A stretch of 64,000 bases of DNA. Origin: Paenibacillus maysiensis (GTDB lineage: Bacteria; Bacillota; Bacilli; Paenibacillales; Paenibacillaceae). The notes under the pieces were generated by a model, which was not told the origin of the DNA, did no database searches, and was given only the letters and a program-made list of their open reading frames with translations. Within the stretch, counting starts at the first letter, position 1. Every line of letters begins with the position of its first letter. Position numbers and translations under genes: made by a program. Positions 1 to 9,132 of this stretch are shown here, in pieces. The stretch is from assembly GCF_000520815.1 (NCBI RefSeq), contig NZ_ASRY01000201.1, forward strand, positions 27,334 to 91,333, read 5' to 3'.

Positions 1-2309
1 AAGGTCACCAAAATGAGACGGCAATACGGTGGATAATGCAGATTACGGCGGTGTTTCAATTCTTCCCTGACAAAAGAACCGTAGTCGTGCCGACTCGCGT
101 GAATAACCGAATAATGCTCCGGTGTATAGGTTTGCACGAACACTTCTCCAGGCAATTGATGCCGTCCGGCGCGTCCGGCTACCTGTGTTAACAACTGGAA
201 TGTCTTTTCCGCAGCCCGAAAATCCGGTAAATTAAGCGCCGAATCCGCTGTAATGACACCTACCAGCGTCACATCGGGAAAATCCAGTCCTTTGGCAACC
301 ATTTGGGTGCCGAGCAGTACATCCGCTTTTTTATCACGAAATTGCTTGAGCAGCTTTTCATGGGCATTTTTCTCCGTCGTTGTATCGACGTCCATCCGCA
401 CGACACGTATACCGGGAAACAGCTTTGCCAATTCCTCTTCCACTCGCTGAGTACCTGTGCCAAAGTAGCGAATATGCTCACTACCGCATTCCGGGCAGAC
501 CTGAGGCACGGGCTCAGAATAGCCGCAGTAATGGCAACGTAAATTATTCGAACGCTGATGATATGTGAGCGAAATATCGCAATGCGGGCAACCCGCCACA
601 TAGCCGCAGCTACGGCACATGACGAACGTGGAATGTCCGCGCCGATTCAGCAGCAATACTGTCTGTTCCTTGCGCTCCAGCCGCTCTGCGATTCCGTTAT
701 GCAATGCACGGCTGAACATGGAACGGTTGCCAGCACGCAGTTCCTCACGCATATCCATGATATGCACCTCGGGTAATGAGTTCCCTAGTGCGCGAGTCGG
801 CATTTCAAGCAGCAGCGGCGCAAACTCGTCACTGCTTTGCGAGCGAGCCGCATAATAGCTTTCCAGCGACGGCGTAGCCGAGCCAAGAATAACCACTGCC
901 CCATGCTGATGGGCTCTGCGTACGGCCACGTCACGCGCGTGGTATTTGGGTGTCTCTTCCTGCTTATAGGAGGTTTCATGTTCCTCATCCATAATAATAA
1001 GACCCAGTTCACGAAAAGGCGCAAACACAGCCGAGCGAGCGCCAATCGCCACCTTCACACGACCCTCGCGTATTTTGCGCCACTCGTCGTAACGTTCGCC
1101 CCCGGACAGTCTGCTGTGCATCACCGCCACCTGATCGCCAAAGCGACCTTTAAAGCGTTCTACCATTTGTGGTGTTAACGATATTTCCGGAACCAGTACA
1201 ATCGCCTGACGATTCTGCTCGATACAGCGCTGAATCGTCTGTAAATAAATTTCCGTCTTACCACTGCCCGTAACTCCATGGAGTAAATAAGCTCCTTGCT
1301 CACGCGTATCCAACTGCCGAATGATCCGTTCATACACGTATTGCTGCTCTTCGGTGAGCGGCAATGGCTGCGTAGGTTTGAAGTTTCTACCACGATAAGG
1401 ATCGCGGAACACCTCTACATCCTCAAGCACCACATAGCCCTTATCCTCAAGCGCCTTGACCGTTGCAGCTGATACACTAAGCGAAGTCATGACTTCCTTC
1501 AGCGGCAGAGGCAGAAACTCGCTACGTTCCAGCAAAAAAGCAAGTATCTCCCGCTGGCGCTGCGCTTTGGCCGAAAACTGTTCCAGCGCCGCTGATGCCT
1601 CTTCTATGCTGATAGCCAAATCCACGGCTTTCATGGTCTTCTTGCCAAGCTTGTCTTTAATAACCTGACTCTCCTGAAGCACACCCCTGCGCAACAGCGA
1701 TTTAATAACCTCCGCTTCTTCGGGGAAACGGCGGCTTAGCTGCTGAAGCGGGACTTGCTCCTTCTCCTGAATAAAGCTGACAATCTGGCGTTCAGCCGGG
1801 TCGCTCATGCCATCATCGGTAAGGAGAGCCCATTCGGGTTCTCCCCTCATATCCGGCCGCATGGCTCGATGTGTATCCGCTTCTGAACCGTAATTCAAAA
1901 CGTCAGCAGCAGGCGAATGATCTGTGAACTCATGCTGCTCAGCGATAGAAATATAACGTTCGGCCTTGCCCTTTAACGCTGTAGGAATCATCACTTGCAG
2001 CGCCATAATCTGATTGCAGGCATAGCGTTCGCTCATCCATTTACCCAGTTCTACCAGATCCGGAGACAAGGGCGGTACCAAATCCAGCAGCTCCTGTATC
2101 GCCCTCATCCGATATTTCGGCGGCTCCTCAGCAGGTACTACCGAGATGACAAAAGCCTGCACCGTCCGTTTGCCGAACGGCACTGCAACCCGGCTACCCG
2201 GCTCAATCCATGGCCGCACCGACTCCGGGATCAGATAATCGAAAGTACGATCCGTATCCTTGGCGGGCACATCGACAATAACCTTGGCAACTAAATTGCC
2301 CATCTCCAT
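1..2309 (-). CDS. priA: primosomal replication restart helicase PriA (3' end cut off)
   Basis: Superfamily 2 DNA helicase that reloads the replisome at stalled forks. About 769 codons lie in the window; PriA is usually about 800 residues, so only the last few dozen are missing. Visible: Walker A GVTGSGKTE near residue 343, DEEH box near 440, and two pairs of CxxC-type zinc-binding cysteines at about residues 565-605 (CRSCGY, CPHC, CHYCGY, CPECG). The ATG at 2309 shares one base with the coaBC stop codon (TAATG), so translation is probably coupled. It is the last visible gene of the yicC-remA-gmk-rpoZ-coaBC-priA run, the same order as in B. subtilis. Confidence 0.97.
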   Translation of the reverse strand, partial: MEMGNLVAKVIVDVPAKDTDRTFDYLIPESVRPWIEPGSRVAVPFGKRTVQAFVISVVPAEEPPKYRMRAIQELLDLVPPLSPDLVELGKWMSERYACNQIMALQVMIPTALKGKAERYISIAEQHEFTDHSPAADVLNYGSEADTHRAMRPDMRGEPEWALLTDDGMSDPAERQIVSFIQEKEQVPLQQLSRRFPEEAEVIKSLLRRGVLQESQVIKDKLGKKTMKAVDLAISIEEASAALEQFSAKAQRQREILAFLLERSEFLPLPLKEVMTSLSVSAATVKALEDKGYVVLEDVEVFRDPYRGRNFKPTQPLPLTEEQQYVYERIIRQLDTREQGAYLLHGVTGSGKTEIYLQTIQRCIEQNRQAIVLVPEISLTPQMVERFKGRFGDQVAVMHSRLSGGERYDEWRKIREGRVKVAIGARSAVFAPFRELGLIIMDEEHETSYKQEETPKYHARDVAVRRAHQHGAVVILGSATPSLESYYAARSQSSDEFAPLLLEMPTRALGNSLPEVHIMDMREELRAGNRSMFSRALHNGIAERLERKEQTVLLLNRRGHSTFVMCRSCGYVAGCPHCDISLTYHQRSNNLRCHYCGYSEPVPQVCPECGSEHIRYFGTGTQRVEEELAKLFPGIRVVRMDVDTTTEKNAHEKLLKQFRDKKADVLLGTQMVAKGLDFPDVTLVGVITADSALNLPDFRAAEKTFQLLTQVAGRAGRHQLPGEVFVQTYTPEHYSVIHASRHDYGSFVREELKHRRNLHYPPYCRLILVT

Positions 2310-3622
2310 TAATGCAACACCCCGCCCATACGTTCAGCCGCAATCGCAAGCAGCTTACGCGCTACTTCTTCCTTCGACTGCACAGGAATACGTTCTACCA
2401 TCCCGCTGCGGTCGTAAATTTGTACAGCATTCGTATCGACGCCAAAGCCTGCTCCATCAGCAGTTACATCGTTAGCTGCGAGAAGGTCACAATTTTTCCG
2501 TTCCAGCTTATCCATGGCATACGTCTCCAGGTTCCCGGTTTCTGCAGCAAAGCCGATTAAAAATTGATGCTTCTTGCTGCGTCCGAGTGACTCCAGAATA
2601 TCGACATTCTTCACTAACTCCAGCGTAAATGTACTATCTTTCTTTTTGATCTTGGTTTGTGCAGCCTCACGCGGTCGATAGTCTGCAACCGCAGCAGCCA
2701 TCACGACCAAATCGCTGTCTTTCCACTCTCTGAGCACAGCGCTATACATGTCGTCAGCGGATTGAACTCTCTCAATTGAAATGCCCACAGGAGGCTCCAC
2801 GCTTGTATTTGCAGCAATCAAATGCACATCGGCACCCATCGCCTCAGCCACTTTTGCAATAGCAAAGCCCATTTTACCGGAAGAATCATTCGTAATATAA
2901 CGGACCGGATCAATTCTCTCGATCGTGCCTCCAGCAGTTACAATCACTTTTTTGCCTGACAACAGCCGTTCATCGCCATTCAGCAGCGAACCTTGCAATT
3001 GTCCACCCGAATCCACAGCTTCTCCGCCAAACCAACGTGGCTCCGGCTTGTTGGTGACGCCCTTACTTTCCTGCTCTTGCTGTTCAAAATATCGTTCTAC
3101 CGTCTGTACGATGGTTTCAGGCTCTTCCAGCCGCCCTTTGCCAACATAACCACAAGCCAGCAATCCTTCACCCGGCTCAATCATCATGACACCGCGGGAT
3201 ACGAGCGTCTCCATATTTTGCATTACTGCGGGATGAGTGTACATATGCACGTTCATAGCAGGTGCTGCCATAATAGGTGCTGTCGTAGCCAGCAGCGTTG
3301 TAGACAGCATATCATCGGCAAGCCCATGCGCCATTTTACCGATGATATTCGCAGTTGCAGGAGCAACCAACACCAGATCCGCCTTGTCCGCCAGATGAAT
3401 ATGGGATACGACGGACGGTTCTCTTTCATCAAACGTGTCACTGTATACCGGATTACGAGAGAGCGACTGAAGCGTAAGCTCAGTAATAAACTCCTTCGCG
3501 GATGCCGTCATAATCACATGAACCTCGGCTCCCTTTTGCGTTAGCTTACTACACAGCGCAGCCCCTTTATAAGCGGCAATACCGCCGGTAATACCAAGAA
3601 TAATGACTTTCCCCTTCAACAT
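2309..3622 (-). CDS. coaBC: bifunctional phosphopantothenoylcysteine decarboxylase / phosphopantothenate-cysteine ligase
   Basis: Catalyses two consecutive steps of coenzyme A synthesis: ligation of cysteine to 4'-phosphopantothenate and decarboxylation to 4'-phosphopantetheine. The N-terminal CoaC flavoprotein half (about 1-180) has the GGIAAYK start, the PAMN substrate motif near 120 and the catalytic cysteine motif ACGYVGKGRL near 157. The C-terminal CoaB half (about 222-437) opens with VTAGGTIERIDPVRYITN. A Glu/Gln-rich linker of about 35 residues joins the halves. At 437 residues it is slightly longer than many homologues. The ATG at 3622 follows a GGGGAG ribosome binding site. It lies between rpoZ and priA. 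Confidence 0.97.
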   Translation of the reverse strand: MLKGKVIILGITGGIAAYKGAALCSKLTQKGAEVHVIMTASAKEFITELTLQSLSRNPVYSDTFDEREPSVVSHIHLADKADLVLVAPATANIIGKMAHGLADDMLSTTLLATTAPIMAAPAMNVHMYTHPAVMQNMETLVSRGVMMIEPGEGLLACGYVGKGRLEEPETIVQTVERYFEQQEQESKGVTNKPEPRWFGGEAVDSGGQLQGSLLNGDERLLSGKKVIVTAGGTIERIDPVRYITNDSSGKMGFAIAKVAEAMGADVHLIAANTSVEPPVGISIERVQSADDMYSAVLREWKDSDLVVMAAAVADYRPREAAQTKIKKKDSTFTLELVKNVDILESLGRSKKHQFLIGFAAETGNLETYAMDKLERKNCDLLAANDVTADGAGFGVDTNAVQIYDRSGMVERIPVQSKEEVARKLLAIAAERMGGVLH

Positions 3623-3712
3623 CGTTAACTCCCCCTGACCGAAAAAAATAACAACCTTGCGGTTGTCAAAGGAATTGGCATTGCGCCCGGTTATAATAAT
3701 TGTCTATAATTC

Positions 3713-3916
3713 TTATTCGTCTTCGCCGCTTTCAAGACGCAGATGACCCTCGTAAATCTCTTCCAACGCCACTCCAACTTGCTTGTGGGATTTAGGATTC
3801 TTGAGAGTCGTCTTTTCACCCTCGCGCAACTGTCTGGCACGGCGTGAAGCCGCTACAACCAACGAATACTTACTATCTGCCTTTTTCATCATTTCATCAA
3901 TGGAAGGATACAGCAC
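3713..3916 (-). CDS. rpoZ: DNA-directed RNA polymerase omega subunit
   Basis: Small RNA polymerase subunit that binds the beta' tail and helps assembly. The protein is about 67 residues and has the family core [17 protein letters not shown] followed by ASRRARQL. The start chosen is the GTG at 3916, because AGAGGTG sits 7 bases upstream and the protein then begins at the conserved LYPSIDE. An in-frame ATG at 3934 overlaps that ribosome binding site and is less likely. It sits between gmk and coaBC as in B. subtilis. A long hairpin (3946-3995) lies just upstream of this gene. Confidence 0.93.
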   Translation of the reverse strand: MLYPSIDEMMKKADSKYSLVVAASRRARQLREGEKTTLKNPKSHKQVGVALEEIYEGHLRLESGEDE

Positions 3917-3945
3917 GAATAGACACCTCTTCATGTAGTTTTGGG

Positions 3946-3995
3946 ACTATACAAGCTGAACTCCAGTGTACATTTTCGAGTTCAGCTTGTATAGT
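3946..3995. repeat. perfect 18-bp inverted repeat, 14-base loop, gmk-rpoZ gap
   Basis: The left arm 3946-3963 (ACTATACAAGCTGAACTC) is the exact reverse complement of 3978-3995. No T-run follows on either strand, so it is not a standard intrinsic terminator. In RNA it would form a very stable hairpin between gmk and rpoZ. It could be an mRNA processing or stability element, or an attenuator. Confidence 0.85.
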
Positions 3996-4037
3996 AACTT
4001 TCTCTTTAAATACGCTTGGCATATGTAAAGCCCTCGT

Positions 4038-4610
4038 TTATGGATGGACCTTACAATGTTCGGCGATAATAATGGATTCTATTCGTTTACAAGCGAAATC
4101 AATCTCATCATTGACAACCGCATAATCATAGTGACGCAACAGATTCATTTCATCCACAGCTACCGACATGCGGTGATCAATGGTTGCCTGAGTTTCTGTA
4201 CCCCGTCCCCGAATCCGATCCTTTAATTCATCCAGCGAAGGCGGAAGCAGGAAAATGAAAATGCCATCAGGAAATTTCTCCTTCACTTTGAGCGCTCCCT
4301 GAACCTCAATCTCCAGAAAAATATCTTTTCCCTGCGCAAGCGTCTGATCTACAAAATCACGCGGAGTGCCGTAATAGTTACCGACGTACTCTGCATGCTC
4401 CAGCAGCTCATCCCGTTCAATCATGCCCAAAAACTGTTCACGCGACTTAAAAAAGTAGTTAACTCCGTCCTGTTCACCCGTGCGGGGCGAGCGGGTTGTC
4501 GCGGAAACGGAGTATGTCAATTCCGGCAGTTTTTCACGCAGTGCGTTGCCTACCGTTCCTTTGCCGACACCCGAAGGTCCGGATAATACAAATAATAATC
4601 CCTTAGCCAT
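4038..4610 (-). CDS. gmk: guanylate kinase
   Basis: Phosphorylates GMP to GDP in purine nucleotide salvage and supply. The P-loop GPSGVGKG lies at residues 11-18, followed by the GMP-binding region [19 protein letters not shown]. It is 190 residues with the start at ATG 4610, which has GGAG 6 bases upstream; an earlier in-frame ATG at 4622 lies before that ribosome binding site. The gene lies 14 bases after remA, in the same operon. Confidence 0.97.
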   Translation of the reverse strand: MAKGLLFVLSGPSGVGKGTVGNALREKLPELTYSVSATTRSPRTGEQDGVNYFFKSREQFLGMIERDELLEHAEYVGNYYGTPRDFVDQTLAQGKDIFLEIEVQGALKVKEKFPDGIFIFLLPPSLDELKDRIRGRGTETQATIDHRMSVAVDEMNLLRHYDYAVVNDEIDFACKRIESIIIAEHCKVHP

Positions 4611-4624
4611 AGTACACTCCATTT

Positions 4625-4885
4625 TTATTCGTCATTGTCATCATCTTTAGTGGATAGTCGATGAGCGACCGTTTCCGGCTGCACCGCAGACAAAATCACA
4701 TGATCACTGTCCGTTATAATAACAGCCCGTGTCCGGCGGCCATAGGTAGCGTCAATCAACATATGACGGTCCCTGGCTTCTTGTATAATCCGTTTGATCG
4801 GAGCAGACTCCGGACTGACGATGGAGATAATTCGGTTGGCCGACACGATATTGCCGAAGCCAATATTGATCAATTTGATTGCCAT
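4625..4885 (-). CDS. remA: extracellular matrix regulator RemA (DUF370)
   Basis: DNA-binding protein known in B. subtilis to activate biofilm matrix operons and osmoprotection genes as a ring-shaped oligomer. It is 86 residues and starts [14 protein letters not shown], the family hallmark; the middle contains [28 protein letters not shown]. The start at 4885 is preceded by GGGGGA. It is followed closely by gmk and preceded by yicC, the conserved Bacillales order. The acidic tail (DDDNDE) is ordinary for the family. Confidence 0.95.
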   Translation of the reverse strand: MAIKLINIGFGNIVSANRIISIVSPESAPIKRIIQEARDRHMLIDATYGRRTRAVIITDSDHVILSAVQPETVAHRLSTKDDDNDE

Positions 4886-4941
4886 ATTCAGGTCTTTCCC
4901 CCTATACATGTGACTATTGCAGCCGTGCCGCTACCAGGTAG

Positions 4942-5829
4942 CTACTCGATGTTTGCAGCCTGCTCACGAATTTTTTCCAGCTCCGCCTTCATCTCCACGA
5001 CTAAATTAACTAGCACAAGATGGTTGGCCTTGGAGCCGATCGTGTTGACTTCCCTGTTCATTTCCTGGATTAAAAAGTCTAATTTGCGGCCGGCTGGCTC
5101 GTCCGACAGCAGCAATCCCCTGCATTGCCCAAAGTGACTTTGAAGCCGGGTAAGCTCCTCATCAATACTGCTGCGATCCGCGAATAAAGCAATCTCCATT
5201 CCGAATTTATGCTCATCAAGCGTAAATGAACCGTCCTGAAGCTCAGTAAGTCTGTGTTTTAGCCTGTTACGGTAGTCGCTCACAACATGAGGAGCCAGCA
5301 CCGTCATTTCATGATGCAGGGATTCCAGACGCGAAATGCGGGATTCCACATCCTGCGCCAAATGCCCGCCTTCTCGCCTTCTCATGTCCAGCAGTCCTTG
5401 CAACGCTTCATTCAAAGCTTGCTGAAGCTGCTCTTCCCAGCCCTCTTCCTCTCCATCGCAAGCCTCACCGGGCTCACCCAGAACGTCAGGCAACGCAAGA
5501 ATATCGCTTATACCCAACGTTCCCTTCACACCGTACCGATCCGCCAGCTGCTCCGCTGCATGCAAGTAAGCCTGCACTACAGTGTCATTCAACCGTGCGG
5601 CGGGTATCTGTTCTTCATCACGTTCCCTGTGAATGAAGACGTCGACACGGCCGCGCTTGATCTGCTGTTGAACCGTTCTTCTCAAGCCATCTTCATAACG
5701 AGTCCATTCGCGTGGAATCCTCATCATCACTTCGCAATAGCGGTGATTCACCGATTTCAGCTCCAAGCGCACTTTATAGCCTTCATAATGAAGGATGGCT
5801 TGACCGTATCCGGTCATACTCAATGACAT
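4942..5829 (-). CDS. yicC: YicC/YloC family endoribonuclease-like protein
   Basis: Conserved bacterial protein; E. coli YicC and B. subtilis YloC have been linked to RNA cleavage and stress survival. It is about 295 residues beginning MSLSMTGYGQA, the family start. The C-terminal DUF1732 part carries DFLIQEMNREVNTIGSKA, strongly conserved in the family. The start at 5829 was preferred because an upstream in-frame extension to 5910 would run into the yitJ-like coding region and lacks family similarity. Its ribosome binding site is weak (GGATGTG). First gene of the remA-gmk-rpoZ-coaBC-priA run. Confidence 0.93.
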   Translation of the reverse strand: MSLSMTGYGQAILHYEGYKVRLELKSVNHRYCEVMMRIPREWTRYEDGLRRTVQQQIKRGRVDVFIHRERDEEQIPAARLNDTVVQAYLHAAEQLADRYGVKGTLGISDILALPDVLGEPGEACDGEEEGWEEQLQQALNEALQGLLDMRRREGGHLAQDVESRISRLESLHHEMTVLAPHVVSDYRNRLKHRLTELQDGSFTLDEHKFGMEIALFADRSSIDEELTRLQSHFGQCRGLLLSDEPAGRKLDFLIQEMNREVNTIGSKANHLVLVNLVVEMKAELEKIREQAANIE

Positions 5830-5864
5830 CGGCATCACATCCATTATACTATTGTAATTGATTA

Positions 5865-7757
5865 TTATAGTCGAAACAAGGGGGCCTGCACACGGCTGGA
5901 TTTTTGCCATACATAAGAAGTCAGCTCCGCCGTCATTTCATAGAACATAAATGGAGTCATTAAATAGATACCGTTAAAATGCTCCATCGCCGTATCAAGC
6001 AGCTCCTTGGCAATGGTTACGCCCATTGCTCGGCCTTCTGCACCCTCCAGACCAGACATACGCGCACGAACCTCGTCGGACAACTGAATCCCGGGTACCT
6101 CATTGTGCAAGTACTCCGCATTGCGCCCGCTGGCCAGCGGCATAATACCGATAAAAATCGGCACCTCTAAATGACGAGTCTGTTCCGCCATGGATATAAT
6201 CAGTTCGCGGTCGTAAACGGGCTGGGTCATAATGTAATCCGCACCGGAAGCAATTTTCTTCTCCAGCCGCTGCACAGCTTTACCCAAATGCTTGACATTG
6301 GGATTAAAGGCGGCCCCCACCACAAAATTAGCTTTTTGCTTGAGTGGCTTGCCAGAAAAAGCGATACCGTCATTCAACTGCTTGATCATACGTATAATTT
6401 CAAAAGAAGTCATATCATACACCGAGCTGGCACCCGGCAAATCACCAAACCGCGCCGGATCTCCCGTAACGGCCAATACATGATCAATGCCCAGCGCATC
6501 AAAGCCCATCATATGGGACTGGGTACCAATCAGGTTACGGTCACGGCAGGCAATATGAATTAACGGGCGCAAGCCCGTTTCAAGGCTCACCAGATGTCCA
6601 AGCGCCATGTTGCTCATGCGAGTAACCGCAAGTGAATTGTCTGCGAGCGTAAGCGCATCGGCCCCGGCCGCTTTCAACGCCTGTGTCCCTTGCATGAACC
6701 GCGTAATGTCCAGATCGCGCGGAGGATCAAGCTCTACAATGACCGTATGCCGTTCCTTGACCAATTCCACAATGTTGGGTTCGCTGGCGTTTCTACCGTT
6801 GCCCTGTTCCCCTTCACGTGCAATCTGTTCCGGCTCAGCCACAATGACTGGCCCATCCAGCAGTAACTCTCTTGGAGCCAGCGGAGGAGGCTGCAAACCA
6901 TTCAAAGCTTTAGAAATGGCTGAGATATGCTCTGGTGTGGTACCGCAGCAGCCACCGATGATTCTCGTACCCAGCTCTATGAAGGAAGCGGCGCATTCCC
7001 CAAAATATTCAGGCGATGCACCATACACATAGTGACCATCCACATAATCCGCCAGACCCGCATTAGGATATACCGACAGCGGTACAGACAGCGGACCATC
7101 CAGTTGCTCCATCACGCTCATAATCCCCTGCGGACCGGAGTGGCAGTTAAATCCGAGAATATCCGCCCCCTCATTACGCAACACCGTAAAAGCCTCCGCC
7201 ACCGAAAAGCCTTCCTGTGTACGACCAACCTGATCGACCGCGAACTGACAAATCACCGGAATACTACTGTATTTACGTACACCACGAAGCGCAATGCGCA
7301 CTTCATCCAGCGAATAGAACGTTTCGCACAAAATGCCGTCTACCCCTTCGGAGAGAAGTGCATCAATCTGCTGATCATAGTTACGTGCCAGCTCTGCCTT
7401 GGATATATTAAGTCGTTTGCCACCGCATATGGAACCTACCGCACCCACCACATAATGCTCCGGGTCAGCCGCTGCTCTGGCAATTCTCACCCCGGCACGG
7501 TTAATTTCTTCCACCTTGGATTCCAGCCCGAATCGGGCCAGCTTATAATCGTTTGCAGAAAACGTATTGGTCTCCAGCAACCGTGCTCCCGCTTGTAAAT
7601 ACTGACGATGCACGTCTGATATGACGTCAGGCGACGTTATATTCAGCTCTTCGTAAGAAGTATTTACCGGAAATCCAAGCTGATATAAAAAGGTTCCCAT
7701 TGCGCCGTCTCCGACAATAATTTCACGATCCAGTACAGTACGCAAATCCGGTTTCAT
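5865..7757 (-). CDS. yitJ: bifunctional homocysteine S-methyltransferase / 5,10-methylenetetrahydrofolate reductase
   Basis: Two-domain enzyme of methionine synthesis. Residues about 1-290 are the Zn-dependent homocysteine methyltransferase domain, with zinc cysteines in GFNCHSGP (near 200) and GGCCGTTPEH (near 268). Residues about 330-615 are the FAD-dependent methylenetetrahydrofolate reductase domain (LTLADNS, HIACRDRN, VTGDPARFG, TQPVYD). The ATG at 7757 follows GGAGAAGAGG. It lies just upstream of yicC, a position not seen in B. subtilis, where yitJ is elsewhere. The leader here is too short for an S-box riboswitch. The symbol follows B. subtilis YitJ, which has this domain layout. Confidence 0.92.
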   Translation of the reverse strand: MKPDLRTVLDREIIVGDGAMGTFLYQLGFPVNTSYEELNITSPDVISDVHRQYLQAGARLLETNTFSANDYKLARFGLESKVEEINRAGVRIARAAADPEHYVVGAVGSICGGKRLNISKAELARNYDQQIDALLSEGVDGILCETFYSLDEVRIALRGVRKYSSIPVICQFAVDQVGRTQEGFSVAEAFTVLRNEGADILGFNCHSGPQGIMSVMEQLDGPLSVPLSVYPNAGLADYVDGHYVYGASPEYFGECAASFIELGTRIIGGCCGTTPEHISAISKALNGLQPPPLAPRELLLDGPVIVAEPEQIAREGEQGNGRNASEPNIVELVKERHTVIVELDPPRDLDITRFMQGTQALKAAGADALTLADNSLAVTRMSNMALGHLVSLETGLRPLIHIACRDRNLIGTQSHMMGFDALGIDHVLAVTGDPARFGDLPGASSVYDMTSFEIIRMIKQLNDGIAFSGKPLKQKANFVVGAAFNPNVKHLGKAVQRLEKKIASGADYIMTQPVYDRELIISMAEQTRHLEVPIFIGIMPLASGRNAEYLHNEVPGIQLSDEVRARMSGLEGAEGRAMGVTIAKELLDTAMEHFNGIYLMTPFMFYEMTAELTSYVWQKSSRVQAPLFRL

Positions 7758-7830
7758 ATCCTCTTCTCCACCCCGCTCTTTATTTTCATACTAATGTAAC
7801 ATAAAGAGACTGCAAACATAAGCCAAAAAC

Positions 7831-7877
7831 AAAAAAAGCCACCCCGCTCCCCATTATTATGCGATCAGGAGCGAAGC
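7831..7877 (-). terminator. intrinsic terminator after the secreted PepSY-like gene
   Basis: Read on the minus strand, a CGCTCC/GGAGCG stem (extended by wobble pairs) is followed by GGC and a run of seven Ts. It lies just after the stop of the 7911-8942 gene. Confidence 0.7.
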
Positions 7878-7910
7878 AACTTGACTCATCATTGCTATTT
7901 TCTACTACAT

Positions 7911-8942
7911 TTATTGCAATTTCCCACCAGAAGAATGAAGAGAGAATGCGTAAAAAGTTCCTTTTTTATTCACTTTACCCACAATAGAGGGCGTTCCCTT
8001 TTGCTTTTTGGAAAATGTATATGCATTTCCTTGGATTCCCACATTATAATCGGATAAATCGATGTTAAATAACAGCTGAACCTTGGGCTTAGCCAGCTTC
8101 AAAGCTTCAGAGGCCGTATATTTCGGGCTGGCAAACGACTTTTTGAAATCCGCGTCATCGTTCCAGTCCACCCCAAAGGTGGATACAGCCAGCACTTTGC
8201 CGGTTACTGCGCCAATTTTGACCTCACTCGCCTCGTTTGCATCCTCAAACGACCAATAAGAAAGCCCCTTTGCCTCGTCCTTGTAACGCGAAGCATGCTG
8301 CACCGTGATACGCTGTCCGCTAACGCGCTTGAAGCTGTTCGCCGCACGCTTTAGCAACATAGGGTCCACCTGCTTCAGCGGGTAGTCGGCATTAATGGTG
8401 ATGCTGTTGCCGCGATCCACATCAACGTACAATGAGGAAGCCTTTTCCCCTGCACCCCAGAATACCCAATAATTCGAAGGCTTGTTAGATTGGAAAGGGG
8501 ATTTAACCCGCCAGAATGCCTCAAATTGCATAGGACGCTTGCTATCAAACGCTTTGGCGCTGTTCAGCACTTTAGTTTTGAGTGGCGCGTCCATCGCCTT
8601 TGCCAAGCTGCTTATTTTATATCGAACGGTTGTAGAATCCACTCTGTTTTTTTCCTTATTATATTCCGTCTGAAACGTAGCTGTTCCATCCTCCAGTCCG
8701 CCCTCGACAATCCAGGTTTTACCCATATCCGTCACATCGTCAAATTGAAATGCCGTCTTCGTACCGATGAGTTCCTGTACTGCCTTTTCCAAACGTTTCA
8801 CGACAGTAGGGGTTAGCGAGCCGACCTGCTTATCAGTCGTTTTTTCCGCAGTAGCAGGAACGATCGCGGCCTGAGCCGGAAGCGCGGCGACTACAAATAA
8901 AAGGGCTGCAAACGCTGAAATCCAACGAAATTTCCGCACCAT
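7911..8942 (-). CDS. secreted protein, PepSY/YcdB-like, function unknown
   Basis: 343 residues. The start at 8942 has AAGGAGG 6 bases upstream. The N-terminus is a clear Sec signal peptide: MVRKFRW, a hydrophobic core, then cleavage after AQA near residue 25. The mature part is lysine-rich with repeated beta-strand-like modules. TASEALKLAKPKV near the C-terminus resembles the helix of PepSY/YcdB-type domains, which are found in protease propeptides and envelope proteins. No catalytic motif is seen. It forms its own transcription unit between dapF and yitJ. The family call is tentative; secretion is well supported. Confidence 0.8.
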   Translation of the reverse strand: MVRKFRWISAFAALLFVVAALPAQAAIVPATAEKTTDKQVGSLTPTVVKRLEKAVQELIGTKTAFQFDDVTDMGKTWIVEGGLEDGTATFQTEYNKEKNRVDSTTVRYKISSLAKAMDAPLKTKVLNSAKAFDSKRPMQFEAFWRVKSPFQSNKPSNYWVFWGAGEKASSLYVDVDRGNSITINADYPLKQVDPMLLKRAANSFKRVSGQRITVQHASRYKDEAKGLSYWSFEDANEASEVKIGAVTGKVLAVSTFGVDWNDDADFKKSFASPKYTASEALKLAKPKVQLLFNIDLSDYNVGIQGNAYTFSKKQKGTPSIVGKVNKKGTFYAFSLHSSGGKLQ

Positions 8943-9056
8943 GAACGGCCTCCTTATCGTTTTCTCATTTTCTATATTATACATGGTTCAGACGTCAAAA
9001 AAAGACAGAATATTGCTTCGCTCCCCGTATTCCCTTCATTTCACACGAAAAAAGGC

Positions 9057-9084
9057 AAAAAAAAGAAGACCCGCTAAGGTCTTC
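9057..9084 (-). terminator. intrinsic terminator after dapF
   Basis: On the minus strand a GAAGACC/GGTCTTC stem with a six-base loop is followed by eight Ts, 49 bases past the dapF stop. Confidence 0.9.
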
Positions 9085-9132
9085 ATCACACTTACCTATA
9101 TCATTCTTTATCGCACACTGTATTCGCTTATT

